Source: Streptomyces sp. Sge12 (lineage in GTDB: Bacteria; Actinomycetota; Actinomycetes; Streptomycetales; Streptomycetaceae). Taken from it: DNA of 64,000 nt. A program made the translations under genes and the position numbers. The notes under the pieces were generated by a model that saw nothing but the letters and a program-made list of their open reading frames with translations, searched no databases and was not told the DNA's origin. This document shows positions 1 to 10,345 of the stretch, one piece after another; position 1 is the first letter of the stretch; every line of letters starts with the position of its first letter. The stretch covers positions 3,038,001-3,102,000 of the forward strand of contig NZ_CP020555.1 in the NCBI RefSeq assembly GCF_002080455.1, in the 5' to 3' direction.

Positions 1-490
<490 letters not shown>

Positions 491-624
491 GTTGGCGACT
501 TCCCGTAGCTGGAGGGGGCGGCGGCCCGGGGGTGGGCCACCGGACAGTTTACTTTCCGATGAGTGCCACTCGTTGTCGCGTGTCCCCACACCGATACCGC
601 GCTCGCCCCGCCTAGCTTGGTCAC

Positions 625-1149
625 GTGGAGCAACACAGGACGCGATCGGCCCCTCACCCGCAGCGACCCCCGGCCCAGCGCGGGGCGCCCCGGACCACCG
701 CCGTGCCCGCCCAGGCGACCGCCGGCGGCCCCCGGCGGTCCCCGCTCGCGCGGCGGATGCCCCGGCCCCGGCTGACCGGGCTCGGCGGCGGGCTGTTCGC
801 GTGCGCCGCCATGGTGCTGGTGGCGGGGATCTGCTGGCTGCTCTTCGGCTCCTCGCTCTTCGTCTACGGGCTGCTCTTCCTGCCCGTCGCGGCCGCCACC
901 GCGCTCTGGGTCCGGCCCGCCGACCTGATCACCGCGCCGATCGGCGTCCCCATCGCCTTCGCCGCCGGAGTGTGGCCGATCTCCGGCGGCTCCGGCGGCT
1001 TCGGCGGGCAGCTGATGGGGCTGGTGTCCGCGCTGTCGCTGCACGCGGGCTGGCTCTACGCCGGGACGCTCGTCGCCGCGCTGATCGCCGTCGTCCGCAA
1101 GGCCGTGCTCATCGGCCGGCGGCGGATGCCCCGCCGCCTCACCCAGTGA
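625..1149 (+). CDS. DUF6542-type small membrane protein
   Basis: A 174-aa protein starting at GTG. Residues 1-45 are basic and rich in Pro/Arg and probably cytoplasmic. About four hydrophobic segments follow: roughly 50-72, 75-95, 105-125 and 130-160. The last 15 residues are again basic (RRRMPRR). It resembles the actinobacterial DUF6542 family, commonly found beside ychF/ispH in Streptomyces. Function is unknown; no catalytic motif is visible. It is transcribed divergently from ychF and convergently with ppgK, so it probably has its own promoter in the 134-bp gap before it. Confidence 0.8.
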   Translation: MEQHRTRSAPHPQRPPAQRGAPRTTAVPAQATAGGPRRSPLARRMPRPRLTGLGGGLFACAAMVLVAGICWLLFGSSLFVYGLLFLPVAAATALWVRPADLITAPIGVPIAFAAGVWPISGGSGGFGGQLMGLVSALSLHAGWLYAGTLVAALIAVVRKAVLIGRRRMPRRLTQ

Positions 1150-1170
1150 ACCGGCCGACCTGCCCGCCGC

Positions 1171-1932
1171 CTACTCCTTCGCCGCCTCGGCCGCCTTCGC
1201 CGCCATCGCCGCCCCCACGATGCCCGCGTTGTTCTGGAGCTTCGCCGGAACGATCTCGGCCCGCACGCCCTCGATCAGCGGCAGGAACTTCTCCGGCTTG
1301 CGGCTGACGCCGCCGCCGATGATGAAGAGGTCCGGGGAGAACAGCATCTCCACGTGCTGGAGGTAGCGCTGCACCCGGTGCGCCCACCGCTCCCACGTGA
1401 GCTCGTGGTCCTCCTTGGCCTTCACCGACGCCCGCGTCTCCGCGTCGTGGCCCTTCAGCTCCAGGTGGCCGAGCTCCGAGTTCGGGACCAGCCGCCCGTC
1501 CGTGAACAGGGCGCTGCCGATGCCCGTCCCCAGGGTGAGCAGCAGGACGGTGCCGCTCCGCCCGCGCCCGGCCCCGTACGTCATCTCCGCGATCCCCGCC
1601 GCGTCCGCGTCGTTCAGGACCGTGACGGGCAGGCCGCCCAGCTCGCGCGAGAGCAGGGTCGCCGAGTCGACGCCGATCCAGGACTTGTCCATGTTGGCCG
1701 CCGTACGGGTCACGCCGCCGGTGACCACGCCGGGGAAGGTGACTCCGACCGGGCCGTCCCAGTCGAAGGTGCGCACCACCTCGACGACGCAGCCGGCCAC
1801 CCCCTCGGGGGTGGCCGGCTGCGGTGTGAGTACTTTGTGGCGCTCCTGCGCCAGGTCGCCACGTTCCAGGTCCACGGGAGCGCCCTTGATCCCTGACCCG
1901 CCGATGTCCACGCCGAAGATCTGCATGGACAT
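1171..1932 (-). CDS. ppgK: Polyphosphate glucokinase (ROK family)
   Basis: Phosphorylates glucose to glucose 6-phosphate using inorganic polyphosphate, often also ATP; cytoplasmic. The 253-aa protein has the phosphate-binding start [13 protein letters not shown] (residues 6-18), the catalytic segment VLNDADAAG near residue 108, and the nucleotide loop LGTGIGSA near 134. Length matches actinobacterial PpgK, which lacks the zinc-binding CxCGxxGC motif of other ROK kinases. It lies 15 bp beyond the ispH stop on the same strand, so the two are probably cotranscribed. Start is the ATG at 1932; a second in-frame ATG lies two codons later. Confidence 0.93.
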   Translation of the reverse strand: MSMQIFGVDIGGSGIKGAPVDLERGDLAQERHKVLTPQPATPEGVAGCVVEVVRTFDWDGPVGVTFPGVVTGGVTRTAANMDKSWIGVDSATLLSRELGGLPVTVLNDADAAGIAEMTYGAGRGRSGTVLLLTLGTGIGSALFTDGRLVPNSELGHLELKGHDAETRASVKAKEDHELTWERWAHRVQRYLQHVEMLFSPDLFIIGGGVSRKPEKFLPLIEGVRAEIVPAKLQNNAGIVGAAMAAKAAEAAKE

Positions 1933-1947
1933 ACCGTACGAAACGAG

Positions 1948-2943
1948 TTACTTGTCGGCGACCAGTTCGGCAGCCTCGGCCCGCAGATCGCGGCGGAGTT
2001 CCTTCGGCAGCGAGAAGGTGATCGACTCCTCGGCCGTCTTGACGATCTCCACGTCCGCGTAACCGCGCACCGTCAGCCACTCCAGGACCTCTTCGACCAG
2101 GACCTCCGGCACCGAGGCGCCCGAGGTGAGGCCGACCGTGGTGACGCCCTCCAGCCAGGCCTCGTCGATCTCGCTGGCGTAGTCGACCAGGTACGCGGCC
2201 TTGGCGCCGGCGTCCTTGGCGACCTCGACGAGCCGGATCGAGTTCGAGGAGTTCTTCGAGCCCACCACGATGACCAGGTCGGAGTCGGCGCCCATCACCT
2301 TGACCGCCGCCTGCCGGTTCGAGGTGGCGTAGCAGATGTCGTCGCTCGGCGGCGAGACCAGCAGCGGGAACTTGGTCTTCAGCGCGTCGACCGTCTCCAT
2401 CGTCTCGTCGACCGAGAGGGTGGTCTGGGAGAGCCAGACGACCTTGGACTCGTCGCGGACGGTGACCTTGTCGACGTCGTGCGGGCCGTCGACGATCGTG
2501 ATGTGGTCGGGGGCCTCGCCGGAGGTGCCGATGACCTCCTCGTGGCCCTCGTGGCCGATGAGGAGGATGTCGAAGTCCTCGTTCGCGTACCGGATGGCTT
2601 CCTTGTGCACCTTGGTGACCAGCGGGCAGGTCGCGTCGATGGTCGCGAGCTTGCCGCGCGCCGCCTCCTCGTGCACCACGGGCGCCACACCGTGCGCGGA
2701 GAACATCACGATGGACCCCTCGGGCACCTCCTCCGTGCGCTCGACGAAGATGGCGCCCTTCTTCTCCAGCGTCTGGACGACGTACTTGTTGTGCACGATC
2801 TCGTGGCGGACGTAGACCGGCGCACCGTACTGCTCAAGGGCTTTCTCGACGGCGATCACGGCTCGGTCCACGCCCGCGCAGTAGCCGCGGGGCGCGGCGA
2901 GCAGGACACGGCGGGAAGCAGGAGCGGGGGCGGGAGCAGTCAT
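1948..2943 (-). CDS. ispH: 4-hydroxy-3-methylbut-2-enyl diphosphate reductase
   Basis: Last enzyme of the MEP pathway, reducing HMBPP to IPP and DMAPP with a [4Fe-4S] cluster. The 331-aa protein has the three cluster cysteines: C22 (PRGYCAGV), C106 (DATCPLV) and C204 ([10 protein letters not shown]). The substrate segments SAHGV and GSKNSSNS are also present. An ATG three codons upstream (2952) is possible, but the GGAG inside that region is well spaced for the ATG at 2943, so I chose 2943. The open frame continues far upstream only as antisense of the permease and xseA and is not part of the gene. Confidence 0.96.
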   Translation of the reverse strand: MTAPAPAPASRRVLLAAPRGYCAGVDRAVIAVEKALEQYGAPVYVRHEIVHNKYVVQTLEKKGAIFVERTEEVPEGSIVMFSAHGVAPVVHEEAARGKLATIDATCPLVTKVHKEAIRYANEDFDILLIGHEGHEEVIGTSGEAPDHITIVDGPHDVDKVTVRDESKVVWLSQTTLSVDETMETVDALKTKFPLLVSPPSDDICYATSNRQAAVKVMGADSDLVIVVGSKNSSNSIRLVEVAKDAGAKAAYLVDYASEIDEAWLEGVTTVGLTSGASVPEVLVEEVLEWLTVRGYADVEIVKTAEESITFSLPKELRRDLRAEAAELVADK

Positions 2944-3048
2944 GTGCTCCATCGTACGGGGGTCTCCAGGAGGCCGGGCGTCCCCCGTACGGCACACACT
3001 TGCCCGAAAGCCCTGACCGCGCACACCTGCCCATACTCCGGAGGACGG

Positions 3049-4428
3049 ATGGCTTCCGTTACGGATTCCAGTGCGGCGGCGCCCACGGCGCTGCGGCGGA
3101 GCCTCGGCTTCCGGGATCTGGTCGTCTACGGCCTGCTGTTCATCGCCCCGATGGCCCCGGTCGGCGTCTTCGGCACGCTGGACGCCAAGTCGCACGGCGC
3201 CGTGGCCCTCGTCTACCTTTGCGCGACCGTCGCGATGGCGTTCACGGCCTTCAGCTACGCGCAGATGGTGCGGGTCGCCCCGCAGGCCGGGTCGGTCTTC
3301 ACATACGCCCGAAAGGGTCTCGGCGAGGGCCCGGGGCTGATCGCCGGCTGGATGGCGATGCTCGACTACCTGCTGATCCCGGCGGTCGCGTACCTCTTCT
3401 CGGGGATCGCGATGAACGCGCTGGTCCCGGAGGTCTCCCGGTGGGTCTGGACGGCCCTGGCCGTCCTGATCACCACCCTGCTGAACCTGTGGGGCGTACG
3501 GGCGGCCGCGCGCGTGGGTTTCGCCGTACTGGCCATGGAGATCGTGGTCCTGCTCGTGTTCGTGGTCGCCGCGGTGACCGTGCTGGCCCGGGGCGGGGCG
3601 CGGCGCGGCTGGCTGTCCCCGCTGACCGGCGACGGCTCGCTCGGCTTCAGTACGGCGGCGGTCCTGGGCGCGGTGTCGGTGGCGGTCCTGTCCTACCTCG
3701 GCTTCGACGCCATCGCCTCCTTCGCCGAGGAGGTGACGGGGGGATCGGAGCGCGTGGCGCGGGCGGTGCTGTTCTGCCTGGCGCTGGCCGGGGTGCTGTT
3801 CGTCGCCCAGAGCTATCTGGCCGCGCTGCTCATGCCCGTGTCCGCGGCGGAGCTGGCGGCGGACCCGGCGCAGCAGGGCCCGGCCTTCTACAACGCGGTG
3901 GAGTCCGCCGCCGGCTCCTGGCTGCACGACCTGGTGGCGGTCAGCAAGGCGGTCGGGGCGGCCTTCGCGGCGCTGGCGGGGCAGGCGGCGGCCGGGCGGC
4001 TGGTGTTCGCGATGGCCCGGGAGCGGCGGCTGCCCCGCCTGCTGGCCCGGACCTCGCACGGCACCCCGCGGCCCGCGCTGCTGGTGGCGGCGGTGATCAC
4101 GCTGGTCGCGGCCGTGTGGGCGGCCCGGCGCGACGACGGGCTCGACCACCTGGTCTCCGTCGTGGACGTGGGGGCGCTGGTGGCCTTCACCCTGCTGCAC
4201 GCCTCGGTGGTGGGCTGGTTCGTGGTCAAGCGGCGGGAGGGCCCGCCGAACTGGTGGAAGCACCTGGTGATGCCGGTGCTGGGCGCGGCGGTGACCGTCG
4301 CGGTGATCTTCGAGGCCTCCTGGACGGCGCAACTGGTGGGGGCGGTGTGGCTGGCGGTGGGCCTGGCGGTGCTGTTCGTCCAGCGCGGACGCCGGGACCT
4401 GCCCGGCGACACCGGCGCCGGGGCCTGA
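3049..4428 (+). CDS. APC-superfamily amino acid/polyamine permease
   Basis: A 459-aa integral membrane transporter with about 12 hydrophobic segments. The start of helix 1 ([19 protein letters not shown]) has the unwound-helix pattern of the APC family, followed by the [12 protein letters not shown] segment and the [11 protein letters not shown] segment of helix 6 typical of putrescine/amino acid importers. Substrate cannot be read from sequence. Start is ATG 3049, with GGAGG at 3040-3044 ideally placed; the open frame runs further upstream but without a better site. It is divergent from ispH and 33 bp upstream of xseA. Confidence 0.9.
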   Translation: MASVTDSSAAAPTALRRSLGFRDLVVYGLLFIAPMAPVGVFGTLDAKSHGAVALVYLCATVAMAFTAFSYAQMVRVAPQAGSVFTYARKGLGEGPGLIAGWMAMLDYLLIPAVAYLFSGIAMNALVPEVSRWVWTALAVLITTLLNLWGVRAAARVGFAVLAMEIVVLLVFVVAAVTVLARGGARRGWLSPLTGDGSLGFSTAAVLGAVSVAVLSYLGFDAIASFAEEVTGGSERVARAVLFCLALAGVLFVAQSYLAALLMPVSAAELAADPAQQGPAFYNAVESAAGSWLHDLVAVSKAVGAAFAALAGQAAAGRLVFAMARERRLPRLLARTSHGTPRPALLVAAVITLVAAVWAARRDDGLDHLVSVVDVGALVAFTLLHASVVGWFVVKRREGPPNWWKHLVMPVLGAAVTVAVIFEASWTAQLVGAVWLAVGLAVLFVQRGRRDLPGDTGAGA

Positions 4429-4461
4429 CGCGGTGTCGGCGGCGCCGGATAGCCTGCCCGC

Positions 4462-5721
4462 ATGGGTCTGAATACGTCGGCCGAGGCGCCGCTGCCGGTA
4501 GGCCAGGTGTCCCGGCTCATCGGGGGCTGGATCGAGCGCCTCGGGCAGGTGTGGGTGGAGGGGCAGATCACGCAGCTCTCGCGGCGGCCGGGAGCGGGGG
4601 TGGTCTTCCTGACGCTGCGCGATCCCTCGCACGACATCTCGGTCAGCGTGACCTGCTTCCGCCAGGTCTACGACGAGGTCGCGGACGTGGTCTCCGAGGG
4701 CGCCCGCGTGGTCCTGCTGGCCAAGCCCGAGTGGTACGCCCCGCGCGGGCAGCTGTCCCTGCGGGCCACGGAGATACGGCCGGTCGGCATCGGGGAGCTG
4801 CTCGCCCGGCTGGAGCGGCTGAAGCGGTCCCTGGCCTCCGAGGGGCTCTTCGCGCTGGACCGCAAGAAGCCGCTGCCCTTCCTGCCGCAGCTGATCGGGC
4901 TGGTGGTCGGGCGGGCCTCGGCGGCCGAGCGCGACGTCTTGGAGAACGCCCGGCGCCGCTGGCCGGCGGTCCGCTTCGAGGTGCGCAACGTCGCCGTCCA
5001 GGGCGTGCACGCGGTGCCCCAGGTGGTCCGGGCGGTCCGGGAGCTCGACGCGATCGACGAGGTCGACGTGATCATCGTGGCGCGCGGCGGCGGCAGCGTG
5101 GAGGACCTGCTGCCCTTCTCCGACGAGGAGGTGATCCGGACGGTCGCGGGGGCCCGCACCCCGGTGGTCTCGGCGATCGGCCACGAGCCGGACTCCCCGC
5201 TGCTGGACCTGGTCGCGGACGTCCGGGCCTCCACGCCCACCGACGCGGCGAAGAAGGTGGTCCCGGACGTCGGGGAGGAGCTGGAGCGCGTACGCCAGCT
5301 GCAGGCGCGGGGGCTGCGTGCGGTCACGGGGCTGCTCGACCGGGAGGAACGGGGCCTCGCGCACGCCCTGGCCCGGCCGGTCTTCGTCCACCCCCAGCGG
5401 ATGGTGGAGATCCGCGAGGACGAGTTGGACGCGCTGCTGGCCCGGTCCCGGCGCACGCTGGGGCACCTGCTGGACCGGGCCGACTCGGAACTGGCCCACA
5501 CCCTCGCCCGGGTGGTGGCGCTGTCGCCGGCCGCGACCCTGGAGCGCGGGTACGCCGTGCTCCAGCGGGCCGACGGCCACGTGGTGCGCTCGCCGCAGGA
5601 GGTGGCGCCGCACGAGGTGCTGCGCGCACGGGTGGCGGAGGGCACCTTCTCGGTGGAGGTCTCGCCGGCTGACACGACGGACGTCACGCACGCGACGGAC
5701 GCAACGGACGCTTCGCAGTAG
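4462..5721 (+). CDS. xseA: Exodeoxyribonuclease VII large subunit
   Basis: Catalytic subunit of exonuclease VII, which degrades single-stranded DNA to oligonucleotides with XseB. The 419-aa protein has an N-terminal OB-fold ([20 protein letters not shown]) and the catalytic-domain signature [16 protein letters not shown] near residues 207-222. A long helical stretch (about 270-370) follows that binds small subunits. Slightly shorter than the E. coli protein, as is usual in actinobacteria. xseB follows after about 50 bp, so they form an operon. The last 15 codons are a short run of near-repeated T-D/H-A-T units. Confidence 0.95.
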   Translation: MGLNTSAEAPLPVGQVSRLIGGWIERLGQVWVEGQITQLSRRPGAGVVFLTLRDPSHDISVSVTCFRQVYDEVADVVSEGARVVLLAKPEWYAPRGQLSLRATEIRPVGIGELLARLERLKRSLASEGLFALDRKKPLPFLPQLIGLVVGRASAAERDVLENARRRWPAVRFEVRNVAVQGVHAVPQVVRAVRELDAIDEVDVIIVARGGGSVEDLLPFSDEEVIRTVAGARTPVVSAIGHEPDSPLLDLVADVRASTPTDAAKKVVPDVGEELERVRQLQARGLRAVTGLLDREERGLAHALARPVFVHPQRMVEIREDELDALLARSRRTLGHLLDRADSELAHTLARVVALSPAATLERGYAVLQRADGHVVRSPQEVAPHEVLRARVAEGTFSVEVSPADTTDVTHATDATDASQ

Positions 5722-5775
5722 CGACACACGGCCGCAATCACGTGGTCGCACGACACGCAGAGGATGGATACGGGA

Positions 5776-5994
5776 ATGACAGAGGCCGGAACGGCGCTGG
5801 GGTACGAGCAGGCCCGCGACGAGCTGATCGAGGTCGTCCGCAAGCTGGAGGCCGGCGGGACCTCGCTGGAGGACTCCCTCGCGCTCTGGGAGCGCGGCGA
5901 GGAGCTGGCGAAGGTCTGCCGGCACTGGCTGGAGGGGGCCCGGGCCCGGCTGGACTCGGCGCTGGCGGCGCGCGAGCCGGCCGAGGAGGAGTGA
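5776..5994 (+). CDS. xseB: Exodeoxyribonuclease VII small subunit
   Basis: Small helical subunit that coats the long helices of XseA. The 72-aa product carries the family core [20 protein letters not shown], then [20 protein letters not shown], and an acidic tail. Two starts are possible: ATG 5764, which would have AGAGG directly abutting it, and ATG 5776, about 12 nt after the same AGAGG. I prefer 5776 on spacing, with low certainty. It follows xseA on the same strand, the usual arrangement. Confidence 0.92.
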   Translation: MTEAGTALGYEQARDELIEVVRKLEAGGTSLEDSLALWERGEELAKVCRHWLEGARARLDSALAAREPAEEE

Positions 5995-6062
5995 CCGGAG
6001 CGGCCCGGGAAGGGCGGCCGGGGGGCGGCCCGTCAGTGATCCCGGTCACCGGCAGGCCGATT

Positions 6063-6095
6063 TAGTTGAAATTTCATCTACTTCCGCCGTAGAGT
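6063..6095 (+). promoter_or_regulatory. Housekeeping-type promoter overlapping an 18-bp near-palindrome
   Basis: A -35-like TTGAAA (6066-6071) and a -10-like TAGAGT (6090-6095) are separated by 18 bp, 43 bp before the nitroreductase ATG. The -35 lies inside TAGTTGAAATTTCATCTA (6063-6080), an 18-bp palindrome with one mismatched pair and a perfect TGAAATTTCA core. Such sites are typical MarR-family operators, though no marR gene is adjacent. Binding by any protein is inference. Confidence 0.55.
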
Positions 6096-6137
6096 CGAGG
6101 ACATCGCTTCACCTCCGCATGGAAGAAGGCTTTCCCG

Positions 6138-6731
6138 ATGTCTCTCGTTCTTGACTCCGCCGCTCAGGACCTGCTGTTCCGCGAGGCCCGCACGGCCAAC
6201 GCGTTCTCCGACGAGCCGGTCACCGAGGAGCAGGTCCAGGCGATATACGACCTGGTGAAGTTCGGCCCCACCGCCTTCAACCAGACCCCCCTGCGCATCA
6301 CCCTGGTCCGCTCCCCCGAGGCCCGCGAGCGCCTCGTGAAGCACATGGCCAAGGGCAACGACGCCAAGACCGCCACCGCCCCGCTGGTCGCGATCCTCTC
6401 GGCGGACAACGAGTTCCACGAGGAGCTCCCGCAGCTGCTTCCGCACTTCCCGCAGGCCAAGGACGCGTTCTTCTCCGAGCGCCCGGTCCGCGAGCAGTCC
6501 GCCCTGCTGAACTCCGCGCTGCAGGCCGCGTACTTCATCATCGGCATCCGCGCCGCCGGGCTGGCCGCGGGCCCGATGACCGGCGCCGACTTCGCCGGCA
6601 TCCAGAAGGAATTCCTGGACGCCGACCACACCCCGATCATGGTCATCAACATCGGCAAGGCGGCCACCGAGGGCGCCTGGTTCGACCGCTCCCCGCGCCT
6701 GGCCTTCGACGAGGTCATCACGACCGTCTGA
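6138..6731 (+). CDS. Nitroreductase-family protein, malonic semialdehyde reductase type
   Basis: A 197-aa FMN-dependent nitroreductase fold of the HadB/RutE-type group. These are annotated as reducing malonic semialdehyde to 3-hydroxypropionate with NAD(P)H, although many members have other substrates. Visible family features are the N-terminal FMN-contact region EARTANAFSDEPVTEEQ, FGPTAFNQTPLRI near residue 45-57, the GLAAGPMTG segment near 150 and the C-terminal RSPRLAFDEV. It is monocistronic, with its own promoter/operator and a perfect hairpin downstream. The assignment of substrate is from family resemblance only. Confidence 0.88.
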   Translation: MSLVLDSAAQDLLFREARTANAFSDEPVTEEQVQAIYDLVKFGPTAFNQTPLRITLVRSPEARERLVKHMAKGNDAKTATAPLVAILSADNEFHEELPQLLPHFPQAKDAFFSERPVREQSALLNSALQAAYFIIGIRAAGLAAGPMTGADFAGIQKEFLDADHTPIMVINIGKAATEGAWFDRSPRLAFDEVITTV

Positions 6732-6770
6732 TCGCCGCCGCGGGCCGTCGCCCGCAGGGCAGCGCGCGAA

Positions 6771-6809
6771 AAGGGCCGTGGCCCCCGGAGCCCGGGGGCC
6801 ACGGCCCTT
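6771..6809. terminator. Perfect 16-bp hairpin terminator
   Basis: Arms 6771-6786 and 6794-6809 are perfectly complementary (AAGGGCCGTGGCCCCC and its reverse complement), with a 7-nt loop that can close further. It lies 40 bp after the nitroreductase stop. It is followed by Cs on the plus strand and by T-rich sequence on the minus strand. Confidence 0.8.
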
Positions 6810-6819
6810 CCCGCACAAG

Positions 6820-7116
6820 TTGCGGCTGCTGGTCCAGCCGCAGGCCTGGCGGGCGGCCTTCATCGTCCTCGCGGTGGTCGGCTGCGCCTGCACGGTGCGG
6901 CTGCTGGCCCGGGCGCGCGGCGACCGCTTCCTGACCTGGCAGCAGGCCGCTGCCGCGTTGCTCTACGCGCTGATCGGCGCCGTACCCGAGCTCGCCGAGC
7001 CGCTCGGGCTGAGCGCCATCCAGGCCGAGGTGCTGATGCTGATCGGCCTGATCGTGCTCGGCCACGCCCTGGTCTGGCGCTTCATGGCCGGCGAGGGCCG
7101 GGCCGCCGAGGACTAG
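6820..7116 (+). CDS. Small conserved membrane protein of unknown function
   Basis: An open frame of about 98 codons with three hydrophobic segments: AAFIVLAVVGCACTVRLL, AAAALLYALIGAVP and EVLMLIGLIVLGHALVW. It ends in a charged tail. Codon use is Streptomyces-like. The start is uncertain: a GTG at 6778 lies inside the terminator hairpin, so I place it at the TTG at 6820, which lacks an obvious ribosome site. No function is recognised. It converges on the DUF4245 gene. Confidence 0.55.
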   Translation: MRLLVQPQAWRAAFIVLAVVGCACTVRLLARARGDRFLTWQQAAAALLYALIGAVPELAEPLGLSAIQAEVLMLIGLIVLGHALVWRFMAGEGRAAED

Positions 7117-7169
7117 GACGTCTCTTCCGGATCCTGCCGGTCAGGACACCCCGGCATGCCGGGCATGCC

Positions 7170-7706
7170 CTACTTGCCCTGCTTGAACTCCAGCGTCGCC
7201 GCGAGCGCGCCGAGCTGCTCGAAGGAGGCCGTCCCGGTCACCACCGTGACGTAGCCCTGCTCCTGCCGCACGAGGGCGTCGTACTTGTCGCCGTCCCAGC
7301 GCTCCCAGGTCAGATCGCCGACCTGCTGCGTCTGCCCGGTGGCCGTCGCGTGCTGGGTGACCTTGGCGAGGTACTTGGCCGAGGTGTCCGTGGACTGCTC
7401 CACCGCCGCGTACTGCTGCTGCGGGTCGAGGAAGCCCAGGTGCCAGGCGTTGGCGTTCTTGCGCTCGTACGTCACCGAGGTCGCCCGCCACTGCTCCTGG
7501 AGCCCCACGGGGGCGGCCACCGGGTACGGGGCCGCGCGCCGGGCCGTCAGGGTTTCCACCCGGTAGTCGACCGTGCGCGTCGGATCGGCCTTCTCGTCAT
7601 GCGGGACGAAGAGGTAGATCCCGGCGACGACGATGCCGATCACCCCCAGCGACCGGACCATGTCCCAGACCGTCTGCTTGCCTTTCATACCTGCCACGCG
7701 CCCCAT
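7170..7706 (-). CDS. DUF4245 single-pass membrane protein
   Basis: A 178-aa protein with an N-terminal membrane anchor ([17 protein letters not shown], about residues 18-34) and an extracytoplasmic domain. That domain contains the conserved segments [23 protein letters not shown] and the family triplet LTWERW followed by a VTGTAS stretch. DUF4245 proteins are actinobacterial with unknown function. ATG 7706 was preferred over ATG 7688 because GGGA lies upstream at usable spacing; an open frame extends to 7733. It is divergent from glpX and convergent with the small membrane protein. Confidence 0.85.
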   Translation of the reverse strand: MGRVAGMKGKQTVWDMVRSLGVIGIVVAGIYLFVPHDEKADPTRTVDYRVETLTARRAAPYPVAAPVGLQEQWRATSVTYERKNANAWHLGFLDPQQQYAAVEQSTDTSAKYLAKVTQHATATGQTQQVGDLTWERWDGDKYDALVRQEQGYVTVVTGTASFEQLGALAATLEFKQGK

Positions 7707-7945
7707 CGTCCCGCATCCCGGGACGGCGATCACCGCCGGGGTCGCGGTGCGGCGCGTGTCGGCGGACCCTGGAGACCCCTGGACCGTTCTCGCGGCCCCC
7801 GAAGAGCCGCAAGACGTCCGCTCAGGACAATCGGCTGACCGATATGCCGCTCATACGTGACCCGCCCTGCTCAATATGTCGACGTACCGATAGAGTTCCA
7901 GCACCCTCACTACCCGGCCGTCGCCGTACAGAAAGGTGCGCTCCG

Positions 7946-8977
7946 ATGACCGAGCACAACCTGCCGCCCCAGCTCGAAGTCTCCCCGGAGGCCCCTGACC
8001 GCAACCTCGCACTGGAACTCGTACGGGTCACCGAGGCCGCCGCCATGGCCGCGGGCCGGTGGGTCGGGCGCGGTGACAAGATCGGCGCGGACGGCGCCGC
8101 GGTCAACGCGATGCGCACCCTGATCTCCACCGTTTCGATGAACGGCGTCGTCGTCATCGGCGAGGGGGAGAAGGACGAGGCCCCCATGCTCTTCAACGGC
8201 GAGCGCGTCGGCGACGGCACGGGCGCCGAGGTCGACATCGCCGTGGACCCGATCGACGGCACCACCCTGAACGCCAAGGGCATGCCGAACGCCATCGCCG
8301 TGCTGGCCGCCGCCGACCGCGGCACCATGTTCGACCCGTCCGCGGTGTTCTACATGGAGAAGCTGGTCACCGGCCCCGAGGCCGCCGACTTCGTCGACAT
8401 CAACGCCCCCGTCTCGGTGAACATCCGCCGGGTCGCCAAGGCCAAGAACATGGCCGTCGAGGACGTCACCGTGGTCATCCTGGACCGCCCCCGCCACGAG
8501 GGCATCGTCAAGGAGATCCGCGAGACCGGCGCCCGGATCAAGTTCATCTCCGACGGCGACGTCGCGGGCTCGGTCATGGCCGTGCGCGAGGGCACCGGCG
8601 TGGACCTGCTCCTCGGCATCGGCGGCACCCCCGAGGGCATCATCTCGGCGTGCGCCATAAAGTGCCTCGGCGGCACCATCCAGGGCAAGCTCTGGCCGAA
8701 GGACGAGGCCGAGCGCCAGCGTGCGCTCGACGCCGGCCACGACCTGGACCGCGTGCTGACCACGAACGACCTGGTGTCCGGCGACAACGTCTTCTTCGTC
8801 GCCACCGGCATCACCGACGGCGAGCTGCTGCGCGGCGTCCACTACCGCTCGGAGACCGCGACGACGTCCTCGCTGGTCATGCGCTCGAAGTCGGGCACGA
8901 TCCGGCAGATCGACTCCACGCACCGCCTGTCGAAGCTGCGCGCGTACAGCGCGATCGACTTCGACCGCGCCCACTAG
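7946..8977 (+). CDS. glpX: Fructose-1,6-bisphosphatase, class II
   Basis: Hydrolyses fructose 1,6-bisphosphate to fructose 6-phosphate in gluconeogenesis. The 343-aa protein has the metal and substrate motifs of the GlpX group: [10 protein letters not shown], then VDPIDGTT near residues 100-106, and later GIGGTPEGI. It belongs to the inositol-monophosphatase-like fold. Start ATG 7946 follows a GAAAGG stretch; the open frame extends 34 codons upstream without a better site. Actinobacteria generally rely on this class for gluconeogenesis. It is monocistronic, with a strong terminator. Confidence 0.96.
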   Translation: MTEHNLPPQLEVSPEAPDRNLALELVRVTEAAAMAAGRWVGRGDKIGADGAAVNAMRTLISTVSMNGVVVIGEGEKDEAPMLFNGERVGDGTGAEVDIAVDPIDGTTLNAKGMPNAIAVLAAADRGTMFDPSAVFYMEKLVTGPEAADFVDINAPVSVNIRRVAKAKNMAVEDVTVVILDRPRHEGIVKEIRETGARIKFISDGDVAGSVMAVREGTGVDLLLGIGGTPEGIISACAIKCLGGTIQGKLWPKDEAERQRALDAGHDLDRVLTTNDLVSGDNVFFVATGITDGELLRGVHYRSETATTSSLVMRSKSGTIRQIDSTHRLSKLRAYSAIDFDRAH

Positions 8978-8994
8978 GGACCGCGGCGGGAAAC

Positions 8995-9036
8995 GAGAGG
9001 GGCGGTCCACCGCGTGCGGCGGTGACCGCCCCTCTC
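8995..9036. terminator. Bidirectional GC hairpin between glpX and the WhiB-like gene
   Basis: An almost perfect inverted repeat: GAGAGGGGCGGT on the left pairs with ACCGCCCCTCTC on the right, with further pairing inside. It lies 17 bp after the glpX stop and 36 bp after the convergent WhiB-like stop, so it can serve both. Confidence 0.8.
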
Positions 9037-9072
9037 GCGCATCCGCTTCGCCATCCGGCGCCCGCGACCGGC

Positions 9073-9471
9073 TCAGCCCGCCGCGGCGATCGGCCCGGCC
9101 CCGGGGGCCTGGCGCAGTTCGGCGGCCCGGCGCCGCATGCGCGCCAGCACCACCCGGCGCTCGGCCGCGGTGAGCCCGCCCCACACTCCGTACGGCTCGG
9201 GCTGGAGCAGCGCGTGCTCCCGGCAGGCGACCATCACCGGGCAGCGGGCGCAGACGCGCTTGGCGGCTTCCTCCCGCGAGAGCCGGGCCGCGGTCGGCTC
9301 CTTGGACGGTGCGAAGAAGAGCCCCGCCTCGTCGCGGCGGCACACCGCCTCTGCGTGCCATGGGCCGTCTTCCGCCCTCGCCGGAACCCGCGGCTTCGGC
9401 ACGGCCGCCGCGCGCCCCGGGAGACTCTGGACGGCGGCTACCTGCAAGGACTGATGCGGCGGATGCGGCAC
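9073..9471 (-). CDS. wblI: WhiB-like Fe-S transcriptional regulator
   Basis: A 132-aa Wbl protein with the four conserved cysteines C44, C74, C77 and C83 (CARC plus CREH), which ligate a redox- or NO-sensitive [4Fe-4S] cluster. The G-[VI]-W-G-G turn is at 95-99, followed by a basic C-terminal helix (RRVVLARMRRR) for DNA or sigma-factor contact. It has an unusually long N-terminal extension of about 40 residues before the first cysteine. Position next to glpX matches, from memory, wblI of S. coelicolor, so the symbol is by synteny. GTG 9471 is the start. Confidence 0.85.
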   Translation of the reverse strand: MPHPPHQSLQVAAVQSLPGRAAAVPKPRVPARAEDGPWHAEAVCRRDEAGLFFAPSKEPTAARLSREEAAKRVCARCPVMVACREHALLQPEPYGVWGGLTAAERRVVLARMRRRAAELRQAPGAGPIAAAG

Positions 9472-9603
9472 GGTCTACTCCTGACGACGTATACGTGAGC
9501 GAGAGACGACGCACCTGTCCCTACCCGCTGCACGCGCCCCTATGCACCCCGTGCCACCGGCCGACGGCGGATCGTCCGAAACGAGCCCCCGCCGGGCGGG
9601 CGC

Positions 9604-10203
9604 TCACGCCCCGGGCGCGGCCCACGCGGGATCGCGTCCGAGGAAGGCCAGGAGGTCCGCCGCGGCGCCGTGGTCCGCGCCGGGCGCGAGGGGGAACACC
9701 GGGCCGTAGGCGAAGCCGCGCAGGGGCTCGGCGAGGGCGTCGGCGGCCGGGCGCAGGGCCGCGGCCAGGGCGTCGGTGAGGGCGGGCGGGCGGCCGGTGG
9801 CGACGGCGATGTCCCAGGCGTGCACGGCTGCGTCGAGGGCGGCGGCGCCGACGGCCGTTTCGGCCGGTACGGCGAAGGGCGGCAGCGGCACGGCCACGTC
9901 GAGGTCGCCGGGGGCGACATCCGAGAAGGCCTCGGCGGCGGCCGCGAGCGCTGGGTCCAGCAGGTCTGCGGGCGGGCCGGCCAGGGCTCCGGACGGCGCG
10001 AAGGGGTCCTCGGCCGGCCCGGGCCCGCCGGTCAGCCGGGCGGCGTACGCGAGCTGGTCGCCCGCGGCGTGCTGGAGGACCTGGGTGACGTTCCACTGCG
10101 CGCACGGCGTCGGACGGTCCCAGCCGTCGGCCGGCACCGCCGCGACGGCCTCGCGCAGTGTCGCGTACGCCCGGTCGAGCAATTCCCACTTGGCTATGGT
10201 CAT
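9604..10203 (-). CDS. TIGR03086/maleylpyruvate-isomerase-type DinB-fold metal-binding protein
   Basis: A 199-aa protein of the actinobacterial DinB/MDMPI superfamily. The N-terminal helix pair includes the recurrent DRPTPCAQWNVTQVLQHAAG (about residues 29-48), in which the His is a likely metal ligand. A second block ALDAAVHAWDIAVATG (about 124-139) carries the other family histidine. Related enzymes use mycothiol as cofactor, but this subfamily is uncharacterised. ATG 10203 gives MTIAKWELLDRAY, a typical family start. It stands alone between the Wbl gene and the DUF1707 gene. Confidence 0.85.
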   Translation of the reverse strand: MTIAKWELLDRAYATLREAVAAVPADGWDRPTPCAQWNVTQVLQHAAGDQLAYAARLTGGPGPAEDPFAPSGALAGPPADLLDPALAAAAEAFSDVAPGDLDVAVPLPPFAVPAETAVGAAALDAAVHAWDIAVATGRPPALTDALAAALRPAADALAEPLRGFAYGPVFPLAPGADHGAAADLLAFLGRDPAWAAPGA

Positions 10204-10345
10204 GGTGCGGACCCTAGAAGGTGTCCGGCCCGGCGGCGGCCGGTTTCCGTCGGATCCACGGCGTGTCGGATCCATGACGTGTCCGGTCCACGGCGTGTTC
10301 GGTCCGCGGCGCGTCGGGTCCTGCGGGTCGCCGGGGCGGCCGGTT

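Noticed and set aside
2953..5925. Very long open frame on the minus strand upstream of and in frame with ispH
   Set aside because: It is antisense to the permease and xseA, its translation is a His/Arg/Pro/Gln-rich shadow, and ispH has its own well-placed ribosome site. It arises from high GC.
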